64,000 bases of DNA from Mucilaginibacter sp. Lineage in GTDB: Bacteria; Bacteroidota; Bacteroidia; Sphingobacteriales; Sphingobacteriaceae. Positions 35,571-42,845 of this stretch are shown here, in pieces. Within the stretch, counting starts at the first letter, position 1; each line of letters opens with the position of its first letter. The notes below the pieces were generated by a model. It was given only the letters and a program-made list of their open reading frames with translations, ran no database searches and was not told the DNA's origin. The stretch spans positions 1 through 64,000 of the forward strand of contig JARLHA010000005.1 in assembly GCA_031292485.1 (NCBI GenBank). The letters run 5' to 3'. A program made the position numbers and the translations under genes.

Positions 35571-35961
35571 AGGTCGGAACAATATTTGTCTGAACCTGGA
35601 TTGAATTGATTCTTGTGATTTAGTTGATGACTGATTTATGTTATCAACAGATTAAAACAAAGGTCGGAACAATATTTCAAAAAACTACTGACACTGTTTT
35701 GTCAGTAGTTTTTTTGTTTGAAGATCTGTAATCCTAAAATCCTTTAATCTTACAAATCTTAGTTCAGACAACTGATTAAAACAAATGTCGGAACAATATT
35801 TTGAATAAGTACTGACACTATTTTGTCAGTAGAATTGTTTGTTGTTGGTGAGGCGATAATCCTAAAATCATATAATCCTACGAATCTTAGTTCTGACAAC
35901 TGATTAAAACAAAGGTCGGAACAATATTTCAAATAATTACTGACACTGTTTTGTCAGTAAT
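35571..35961. repeat. Four-copy unit AGGTCGGAACAATATTT with three hairpins
   Basis: The core AGGTCGGAACAATATTT (copy 3 has ATGTCGG) starts at 35571, 35661, 35785 and 35913. In copies 2 to 4 it is followed by a stem ACTGAC/GTCAGT with loop ACTGTTTT or ACTATTTT (hairpins at about 35684-35709, 35810-35831, 35936-35961), then in the first two hairpin units by an ATCCTAAAATC segment. The first and last hairpins differ by a C-G to T-A pair change that keeps pairing. The first has T tracts on both sides and could act as a terminator. Confidence 0.85.
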
Positions 35962-35996
35962 CTGAACTGGGTTTTAGGGTTGATTAATAATTAAAT

Positions 35997-36059
35997 GAGC
36001 CGTTAAGAACCGATATGGTCCGATAAGAGCCGATTATGAGCCGATTATGAGCCGATAAG
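35997..36059. repeat. Six-unit GAGCCGATAA array with 10-11 base period
   Basis: Units start at 35997, 36007, 36017, 36027, 36038 and 36049: GAGCCGTTAA, GAACCGATAT, GGTCCGATAA, GAGCCGATTAT, GAGCCGATTAT, GAGCCGATAAG. The CCG is invariant. One unit per helical turn is the geometry of a multi-protein binding array; a simple tandem duplication is the alternative. Confidence 0.8.
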
Positions 36060-36196
36060 TTCTTTTCCTGGTGACGAATAGGCCTAAAATCCGCATTATT
36101 ATGCCCCTTCAAAAATCCCTCCCCCGATGGGGAAGGATCTGAAGAAGTAACTAAACTAAACTAAAACTATTTTTATATACCTATTGGTTTCCCTAA

Positions 36197-37294
36197 TTAA
36201 TTGATCGGCTTAAAAATGCGGCTCCAGCGGATTTTATGGAAAAAATCCTGGGTAGAATCTATGCTCATTACTGTAATGATTGCCTTGCCGATGATATGGT
36301 CTTCAGGTACATATCCCCAAAATCGCGAATCCAGAGAGTCGTGGCGGTTTTCTCCCATCATCCAGTAATAATTCATTTTAAAGGTATAGCTGTCGGCTTT
36401 TTTACCATTGATCAGGATACTACCAGCAGTTGTGTCAACTTTATTACGTTCATAAACCTCAATAGCGCGGCGGTACAGCGTAAGTGTTGAATCATTCAGT
36501 TGAACCGTCCAGCCTTTTTTTGGCAACTTCAAAGGGCCGAAGTTGTCGATATTCCATTTAAAGCGGGCATTGTGCGGAAACACTTCCGGGTCAGCCACGC
36601 CTGCAGGCTGAATTTCTTTTACTACGCTTTTAACGTTCGAAAAGCTTTTTATAGCGGCTACATTTTGTGTCGGTATCAGCATCTCATAAGTGTTGGCTGT
36701 TAAGCCGTTGTTTGATGTTACACCTAAGTCCACCAGTGTTTGCGGGTTTATTTCACGGCCATCAGTGGTAACGGTGTAATTGGTTTGCGCCATTGGGGCG
36801 TTTGGCGACGCCTTACCGTTAATATAAACCTGCGCGTCTTTAATGCTTAGTACATCGCCGGGAGCTGCCTGGCAACGTTTGATCAAAGTTGTGCGCTGGT
36901 CGACAGGGATATTTTGGTCGGCTTCTTCGGGCTTGTTAAATACCACAATATCGCCTTTTTTAGGATCAGTAAAGCCCGGTAAGCGTAAGTAGGGGAGTTC
37001 AATTAAATCCCAATAAGTTTTTATGCCAAACATCACCGGTTCGGTAAAAGGGATGGATAAAAGTGTGTTGGGCATCCGCGCCCCGTAACTGCATTTGCTT
37101 ACAAACAAGTAATCGCCGGCTAACTCGGTGCCTTCCATTGACCCGGAGGGGATTGCATAAGCAGAAAACAATAAACCGCGGATAATAGTAGCGGCCACAA
37201 TGGCAAAAACAAAAGCATCCAGCCATTCACGGGCTTTGCTCTTTTTAGGTTTTGGCTTATTTGAGTCCTTTTTCTGCAGAAATTTCCAGTTCAT
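36197..37294 (-). CDS. lepB: Signal peptidase I
   Basis: A 365-aa type I signal peptidase. A membrane anchor covers about residues 27-50 (FAIVAATIIRGLLFSAYAI), followed by the catalytic serine in PSGSMEGTELAGDYLF near residue 52. The general-base lysine lies in TTLIKRCQAAPGD, and the C-terminal box is GENRHDSLDSRFWGYVPED, close to the canonical GDNRxxSxDSR. It removes signal peptides at the inner membrane. It is unusual here, embedded between phage tail and head genes, and may be a second genomic copy. Confidence 0.93.
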   Translation of the reverse strand: MNWKFLQKKDSNKPKPKKSKAREWLDAFVFAIVAATIIRGLLFSAYAIPSGSMEGTELAGDYLFVSKCSYGARMPNTLLSIPFTEPVMFGIKTYWDLIELPYLRLPGFTDPKKGDIVVFNKPEEADQNIPVDQRTTLIKRCQAAPGDVLSIKDAQVYINGKASPNAPMAQTNYTVTTDGREINPQTLVDLGVTSNNGLTANTYEMLIPTQNVAAIKSFSNVKSVVKEIQPAGVADPEVFPHNARFKWNIDNFGPLKLPKKGWTVQLNDSTLTLYRRAIEVYERNKVDTTAGSILINGKKADSYTFKMNYYWMMGENRHDSLDSRFWGYVPEDHIIGKAIITVMSIDSTQDFFHKIRWSRIFKPIN

Positions 37295-37378
37295 GATAAA
37301 CAGTGTTTATCATTTAGATAGCTGATTGGTGCTATTTGTTACAGGAAAACCTGTTTTGACCGGTAAAATTCAATGCCA

Positions 37379-38036
37379 TTACCAATTTGTCATTGTTGTT
37401 CCATTGCTTGTAGTCTTTTTTTTGCCATAGAGTATATCATGTTTGCTCATCTCCATTAGCTCTTCAATGGATTTTTTACTTTCTTCGGAAGATGTTTTGT
37501 CAAAAAGATTTTTTAGTATAGCGTGAGCTTTTTCAGGTCGATTAAGCAGTATAAGCGCTTTTGCCTTCTCAATTTGCCTTGAGCCATAGCGCCTGTTATT
37601 TACACCGATAGAGTCGAGTATATGATTAACTACAAAAAGCGCTTTTTTGTAGTATCCGGCTGCAGAAATTGTATCACCTTTAATTTCATAATACTCTCCT
37701 ATCGAAATTGTATTTGAAATTTCCTTTGGCCATTTTTTGATGATGAGTTTGGCGGTAATTAATGCACTATCCGGATGCCCTAACTTGGTTTGAAAATCCG
37801 CTTTCACGATAAGCAAAATAATAGTTACTATCTATTTGAATGGCTTTATTAATTAGGTTCATTGCTTTTTTCAAAATGAGCGTCGAGTCTGTTCTGTGAA
37901 CGTACAAAGAATCATTGCCAAGAAAAAAGGCCTCGTTCGTAAGCCGAAGAGCCTCCGGATCCGGCTTATGTTGCGAATGCGATGATTTGCACGATAAACA
38001 ACATATTACAGATACCAGGATGGTGAGCTTTTTCAT
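37379..38036 (-). pseudogene. TPR-type lipoprotein gene split by a frameshift
   Basis: Two overlapping leftward frames read as one protein. The 5' part (38036 to about 37800, MKKLTILVSVICCLSCKSS) has a lipobox and a TPR-like helix (AMNLINKAIQIDSNYYFAY). The 3' part (to 37379) continues with KADFQTKLGHPDSALITAKLIIKKWP and more TPR-like helices. The frame changes by one base near 37800-37815. A sequencing error would give the same picture. Whole-protein length would be about 210 aa. Confidence 0.7.
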
Positions 38037-38052
38037 TCAGCTTAAGTTTTTA

Positions 38053-39090
38053 TTAAAAGTAAGTTTTTACCGCAAATTCAAACTGATCTATAAATATCTT
38101 TTTAAAAGCGCTGATATTATTTTGTTCGTAAAACAGCAACATGGCCTTTTTATATTCAATTGAATCAACCGTCCTGAAGGAGATAGGACAATAGCCGTAT
38201 GCAATCAATATCGCATTGCTCACAATCCGGGCCGTCCGTTTATTGCCATCGCCAAATGCCTGTATGTAAGATAGCAGCACCAATGTTAACATTGATTTTT
38301 CAAATATATTTTCCCTGCTGTTAACCAAAACGCACATATCATTTAATGCCTCACGGATCTGGTGCTCGTTATCCAGCGGGGTATAATTGGTGCCGGAGAT
38401 ACCTACTCTCCGTTGCCTTATATTCCGGTCAACTCCAAGGTCTTTTATTAATAGGCTGTGGATATCCTCAATCCCGCGAATGTTTAAGGGAATGACATAA
38501 TCAGGATGCTCAACAATAAAATTGATGGCGTCTTTATGATTTAGCAGCATCACCGCGTCATCCTTTGGTTTGCCTTCAGCGGTTTCTTTTTCCTTTAATA
38601 AGCGCTCTGTTTCCAATAAAGAATAAGTATTGCCTTCAATTTGAGATGATTTCCAGCTCAGGTCAATTGCCAGGCGTTCCATTTCTTTATTGTATGCTGC
38701 GGTTGACAGGTGCGATATGTTATCTTTAAATTTTGCGTGCAACGCTTCAAGGTGATGTTCTTCGTCTACGGTAAAAAGCTTAACATTACTTAGCACACCA
38801 GTAATAAGGATGAAATTGAAACTATTTTTGATCTGGCGTTCATCCTGCTCCTTTTTAAAATATTCATTTAAATCAATGGGATACAACAACTCGTACGACG
38901 GACTTAACAGGTACTTTGTGGCTTTTCCCTTACCTTCGGTGCTGATGAGTTGTTCTGCACTGAGTTTATTTAAAACCCGCTTAACCGTAGCATAGCCGAT
39001 GACTCCGTTCAGGCCGTCATGCAACTCCTTTGACGAACTTAGTGGTTGCTCGATTAAGTATTTTAATACACTTTCAGTTGTATCATTCAT
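38053..39090 (-). CDS. Fic family protein with N-terminal winged helix
   Basis: A 345-aa protein. Residues 1-65 form a winged helix-turn-helix (SSKELHDGLNGVIGYATVKRVLNKLSAEQLIS). An inhibitory-helix motif SSQIEGN lies near residue 155 and the Fic core YIQAFGDGNKRTARI near 270. In canonical Fic enzymes this motif starts with His; here it is Gln, so AMP transfer may be lost or altered. The fold and the remaining GDGNKR loop are intact. The upstream TTGAGCT cluster suggests self-regulation. Context suggests accessory cargo of the phage region. Confidence 0.88.
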   Translation of the reverse strand: MNDTTESVLKYLIEQPLSSSKELHDGLNGVIGYATVKRVLNKLSAEQLISTEGKGKATKYLLSPSYELLYPIDLNEYFKKEQDERQIKNSFNFILITGVLSNVKLFTVDEEHHLEALHAKFKDNISHLSTAAYNKEMERLAIDLSWKSSQIEGNTYSLLETERLLKEKETAEGKPKDDAVMLLNHKDAINFIVEHPDYVIPLNIRGIEDIHSLLIKDLGVDRNIRQRRVGISGTNYTPLDNEHQIREALNDMCVLVNSRENIFEKSMLTLVLLSYIQAFGDGNKRTARIVSNAILIAYGYCPISFRTVDSIEYKKAMLLFYEQNNISAFKKIFIDQFEFAVKTYF

Positions 39091-39137
39091 AAATGAAGCT
39101 CATTTTATAATCAAATGTAGTTCAAATTAATGAATGA

Positions 39138-39250
39138 TTGAGCTACAAATGGTAAATAATTGAGCTTTATTTAAAATTGAGCTCACTGCTGAGTTATTTA
39201 GAGCTCAATTTGTGCGGTTTTTGAGCCTGAAACAGAAAGCGACTGAGCTC
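39138..39250. promoter_or_regulatory. Cluster of TTGAGCT sites upstream of the Fic gene
   Basis: TTGAGCT starts at 39138, 39160 and 39177, its reverse form GAGCTCAA spans 39201-39208, an imperfect copy starts at 39221 and a TGAGCTCAAA lies at 39244. Spacings are 17 to 24 bases. The cluster lies within 160 bases upstream of the Fic start and would suit a winged-helix protein. Confidence 0.55.
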
Positions 39251-39258
39251 AAAATTAT

Positions 39259-39495
39259 CTATTCTCCCTCATCAAAACTATTCAGCGCCCGCCAAATAGT
39301 GCGTTCATCTTTCATAAATTTTAACCCGGCTTCTAATACCGCCTGGCTTTTGGTAAGGTTACGGGTTTGGAGTTGCGCTGCTGTCCAAAGGTAAATTTCG
39401 CGGTAAATAAAAACTTTTGTGGTAATAAACCCCGCCTTATACATGGCCGAGAATACACCATCATCAAATAAAGTGTTGGCGAGTTTTATATTCAT
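39259..39495 (-). CDS. Small phage protein behind the tape measure
   Basis: A 78-aa basic helical protein (MNIKLANTLFDDGVFSAMYKAGF). It starts 124 bases after the tape-measure stop in the same direction. A central region IYREIYLWTAAQLQTRNLTKSQAVLEAGL could be a helix-turn-helix-like or tail-assembly segment. No family recognised. Confidence 0.55.
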   Translation of the reverse strand: MNIKLANTLFDDGVFSAMYKAGFITTKVFIYREIYLWTAAQLQTRNLTKSQAVLEAGLKFMKDERTIWRALNSFDEGE

Positions 39496-39619
39496 AGTTT
39501 TTGTGATTTCACCGATTTATTCGAAATGATTTCATCGATGAGGTTGATTTAATGGATTAAATTTTCAATTCCAAAATCGAAATTCCGAACTCCGAAATTA
39601 GTGAGGCAGGAGCTTGAGC

Positions 39620-41989
39620 TTATAGATTCACCCTGTTAACGGTTTGCGCCAGGATATTTTGTTGGTTATTGATATCCTTAACATCTACATACACCGGAGG
39701 GAAGTTGTTGATCATCTGGTAAGCGATGGAGTTGGCAAGGTTCTTCTGATCATGTACAGGCTGGTTGTAATAACGGTTGGCATCACCGCCGTCGGTAAAT
39801 ATACCGCCTACCGCATAACCCCGACCGGGATTTGTAATGGAGAAATCCCTGCCGCCAAAGCCAACGTTTATGGCGCTTATCAGGTTGCGCGCCCAGGGAA
39901 CTTGCATGGCTTCCGATACTACAACCCCCTCGCCCGAGCGCAGGTAAGCATTGGTGTTATCAGTTTTGCTGTAGCCCGGTAAAACACCGCCGCGACCGTC
40001 GGAGTTATAATGCAAACCGCCCGATGCATAGGCAGGTGGCTTTTGTGCCGCTATGGTAGCAACCTGTATGGCTGTTTCGGTTATGATGCCGGGTATTAAT
40101 AACGGACTAAATTCGCCAGCTTGTGAAGTGACTTTTGTAATTGCCAGTGCACCGTTAATGGCTGCCTGTGCTATTGATGCTTCCTGCTCCTGTTTAAAAG
40201 CTTTGATCTTTACCTGGGCCTCTTTTTGTTTGTATTTTTGCTCGATGGCTAGTTTTTGGGTTGATGTTAAACTCCTATTGCTCAATTCAGCATTCTTGTC
40301 CTGCTCCAGGCCGGCTATTTTTGCGTCGGCTTGCTGTTTTATGCTGTTTTTTAAAATATTAAGCGCTGCATCGGCAATTTTTTGTTCGGATTGCTTCGCA
40401 AAATCCTCTACCTTTTGAATTGCTGTTTTTTTAATTTCAACTGTTTTTTGTGCAGTGTCTTGAGTGGCTTTTACTATAACAACATTTTCTGCCTGGATTT
40501 TCTTTTTCAACTCATCAGGTGTTTCGGGGCTAATACCCACGCTTGCACCAGTCATGTTCTCAGTCGGCGTCCTTACAGCAACTTTATTACCATCATCCTG
40601 TTCGGCATAGGCGCCCTGCGCTTTCTTACGCAGTTTATCATAGTAGCCCATTTGCCGGTCAACAGAAGCTTTTACGTGACTCTCGTGGTCGTCTACATGC
40701 TGCCCGGCTTCATTATATCCGTCCTTATAAGCTTTTACCATTTGTCCGGCGGTATCTTCAACGCCTTTTTTTACTGCAGTAAATACTTTGCCCATCTTAT
40801 CCGTAGCGTTGGTAACGCCCGTAGCTGCCTGGATAACGCCGTTGCCAATTTCCTTAAAATCAAGGTGCACGATGCCGTGCAATATCACCGCGAACGCCTT
40901 AAACCTGTTGATCAGATTTTCTTCGATCATTTTACCCAGCGATTTAAGCGTTTCAATCGGGTGCGAAAAAGCATTAATAATGCCGTCCATTAAGGCATGG
41001 AAAACGGCTTTTACATCGTTTACTACCACGCCAGTTGCCGAAATTACACCCTGCAGTATTTTTGCCCCGCTTGATGATTTAACAAAGCTATCGAATAACA
41101 TCTGGAGGATATCCAGCAAAAAGCCAAAGCCATCCGCCTTAATAGCTTCGCCAACGCCCGTTAAACCGCCTTGTACGAGCGCCAGGCCATCTTTCATAGC
41201 GTTGAAACCCTGCGCGGCTTCCTGCAAACTTGGCCCAAATATGCCCGAAACATCTTTTATCTCGTCAAAAGAGGTTTTGAGGTGATCCATAGTCGCTTTA
41301 TGGGCATCAAACGCTGTTTTATTGCTGGTAACATCGGTTGCCTGCTGGGTAAGTGCCCCGTCTGTCGCCCCGATACTTGTTTGAAGCCCTTTGGCGTCTT
41401 CTGATGCTTTTGCACTGCTGGCGGCTAAACTATCAATTGCCCCTTTAGCGGCATCGGTACTGGTCTTTTGTTGCTTTGCCGATTTATCGAGGGCAGAAAG
41501 CTGCGTACTTAGTTCTTTTGTTTTATTTGAACTATCGGCGGCGGCTTTAGCGTGTTTTTGATGATTGCCGGCTAACGATGACACCGAATTTTCGGTGGCT
41601 TTGCTGGATGCACCCAAAGTGTTAACCTGTCCGCTTAGCTCTTTCGTCTTAGCAGAGCTATCGCCGGCGGCTTTAGTGTGTTTCTGATGCTGATCACTTA
41701 ATGATGACACCGAACCACCTGCTGTTTTGGCCGCAGTGTCTAATGCGTTTAAAGAAGATGTATTTGCCTGCAACTGTGTGTTGGCCTCCTGCAGGCTTTT
41801 CTTTAAGACATCCAGCTTCGCCGAAATTTCTTCAAACGCAGCCGTATTTTGTTTTCCTGCAGCGCTCAGTTGCTGTTGTTTAGCTACCAGGCCATCTATT
41901 GATTTGTTGAGATTGCCAATATTTTGAGTGAGTGTTTCCGTGTCCATCTCAACCCCAATGGTTATTTTTTTGCTGATATCGTCTGCCAT
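39620..41989 (-). CDS. Tail tape-measure protein
   Basis: A 789-aa protein with the tape-measure layout. A long coiled-coil N-terminal half (residues 20-240) is rich in Ala, Ser, Lys and Gln. A membrane-active or hydrophobic middle (about 260-420) contains SGIFGPSLQEAAQGFNAMKDGL and AVFHALMDGIINAFSHP. A second coiled coil (about 510-600) is followed by a Gly/Ala/Ser C-terminal domain. Two copies of a unit with SVSSL, HQKH, KAA, DSS, KTKELS sit near residues 93-175. It sets tail length and guides DNA injection. A palindromic operator lies 30 bases upstream. Confidence 0.9.
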   Translation of the reverse strand: MADDISKKITIGVEMDTETLTQNIGNLNKSIDGLVAKQQQLSAAGKQNTAAFEEISAKLDVLKKSLQEANTQLQANTSSLNALDTAAKTAGGSVSSLSDQHQKHTKAAGDSSAKTKELSGQVNTLGASSKATENSVSSLAGNHQKHAKAAADSSNKTKELSTQLSALDKSAKQQKTSTDAAKGAIDSLAASSAKASEDAKGLQTSIGATDGALTQQATDVTSNKTAFDAHKATMDHLKTSFDEIKDVSGIFGPSLQEAAQGFNAMKDGLALVQGGLTGVGEAIKADGFGFLLDILQMLFDSFVKSSSGAKILQGVISATGVVVNDVKAVFHALMDGIINAFSHPIETLKSLGKMIEENLINRFKAFAVILHGIVHLDFKEIGNGVIQAATGVTNATDKMGKVFTAVKKGVEDTAGQMVKAYKDGYNEAGQHVDDHESHVKASVDRQMGYYDKLRKKAQGAYAEQDDGNKVAVRTPTENMTGASVGISPETPDELKKKIQAENVVIVKATQDTAQKTVEIKKTAIQKVEDFAKQSEQKIADAALNILKNSIKQQADAKIAGLEQDKNAELSNRSLTSTQKLAIEQKYKQKEAQVKIKAFKQEQEASIAQAAINGALAITKVTSQAGEFSPLLIPGIITETAIQVATIAAQKPPAYASGGLHYNSDGRGGVLPGYSKTDNTNAYLRSGEGVVVSEAMQVPWARNLISAINVGFGGRDFSITNPGRGYAVGGIFTDGGDANRYYNQPVHDQKNLANSIAYQMINNFPPVYVDVKDINNQQNILAQTVNRVNL

Positions 41990-42019
41990 TTTTAAGTGCT
42001 TTATGTAATTATGTATTAA

Positions 42020-42033
42020 ATGCCAATTGGCAT
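42020..42033. promoter_or_regulatory. Palindromic operator before the tape-measure gene
   Basis: The 14-base palindrome ATGCCAATTGGCAT lies 31 to 44 bases before the ATG at 41989. It is identical to the core of the 20-base palindrome before the small-terminase gene at 52419-52438. I saw no third copy. Confidence 0.65.
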
Positions 42034-42050
42034 ATTTTATTTTTTAAAAT

Positions 42051-42067
42051 AAGCCCGCTCGGGGCTT
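42051..42067 (-). terminator. Terminator of the upstream secreted-protein gene
   Basis: AAGCCC/GGGCTT stem around GCTCG on the minus strand, followed by ATTTTAAAAAATAAAA. It lies about 15 bases past the stop of the gene at 42082. Confidence 0.7.
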
Positions 42068-42081
42068 ACTTTACTATTTAA

Positions 42082-42669
42082 TTAATAATCTGATTTTTCT
42101 TTTGCTTTTTGATTTTTTACCGCAATTTCAACAAGGCCGGCATCCTGGTATTGTAAAACCACTGCTAATTTCTCTGTTATATTTACCGAAATTGTATTTT
42201 TATTATCGGATTGCCAGATCGTTGTATAATCTGCTTCTGCGCTTTGTATGGCAACGATTTTATCCATATCGCTGTCCTTGTCAGAATAAGGTTCTTTAAA
42301 AGTGGCCTTTGAAACGGTCGTTGGGCCATAAATGTCTGTAATATCATTTACTAAAGCATAGTAATATTCCAGGGTTTTCGCATCCGCTCCGGGGTCAAAA
42401 ATAAAATCGCACTCAAACGCCTTGTCATTAATAAACTTAACCAAAAATCCGCCGGTCTCGCGGTGGTCTAAATTAATGTTGTTAAAAGCAACTGAATTGG
42501 CATCAGAATTTGCTTTATCAAAAGTGCCCCCTTTAGCTTTCAAGGCCGCTATAACCGCCACACGGCTGCTGCCAAATTTAATGCCTAAAAAGCCTTCAAT
42601 GGGCTTTGTTGCTTGTGAGAATCCTAAAAAAGGAATTAACAATAATGTGATAAGAATAGATTTTTTCAT
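42082..42669 (-). CDS. Secreted hypothetical protein in the tail module
   Basis: A 195-aa protein with a signal peptide ending near FLGFSQA. The mature part has alternating polar and hydrophobic strands (GFLGIKFGSSRVAVIAALKAKG and GGFLVKFINDKAFECDFIF). It resembles uncharacterised Bacteroidota secreted proteins. It has its own terminator and lies between tail protein and tape-measure genes. Probably a cargo gene rather than virion component. Confidence 0.65.
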   Translation of the reverse strand: MKKSILITLLLIPFLGFSQATKPIEGFLGIKFGSSRVAVIAALKAKGGTFDKANSDANSVAFNNINLDHRETGGFLVKFINDKAFECDFIFDPGADAKTLEYYYALVNDITDIYGPTTVSKATFKEPYSDKDSDMDKIVAIQSAEADYTTIWQSDNKNTISVNITEKLAVVLQYQDAGLVEIAVKNQKAKEKSDY

Positions 42670-42845
42670 GATGATTTGCTAAAATTTTTGGTAAATCTAA
42701 TTAGGAAAATATTAAAATGCAAATCAACAAATAATTATTTTTGAATTAATTTTAAGTACATAAAATCGTTTGATTACATTGTTATAGGGGAGACATTTCA
42801 TTTTGATATAAAATATTTCATAAACGCTCGATGGCGCGGGCGCCG

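Larger units (their letters stand above)
35439..36196. other. Non-coding hub between signal peptidase and head genes
   Basis: About 760 bases with no supported gene. It holds a four-copy dispersed unit with three hairpins (35571-35961), a six-unit 10/11-base array (35997-36059) and a short hairpin AGCCAGTATTTGGCT near 35525-35540. As the leader of the head operon on the minus strand it is the most repeat-rich region of the window. Confidence 0.7.

Noticed and set aside
35571..35961. CRISPR array
   Set aside because: Repeat spacing is 90-128 bases, copies are imperfect, units contain hairpins and there is no cas gene; it is a dispersed repeat unit.
40382..41285. Plus-strand frames of up to 203 codons inside the tape-measure gene
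   Set aside because: Antisense shadows of a coding region with strong Ala/Lys/Ser bias; no start context or domain.
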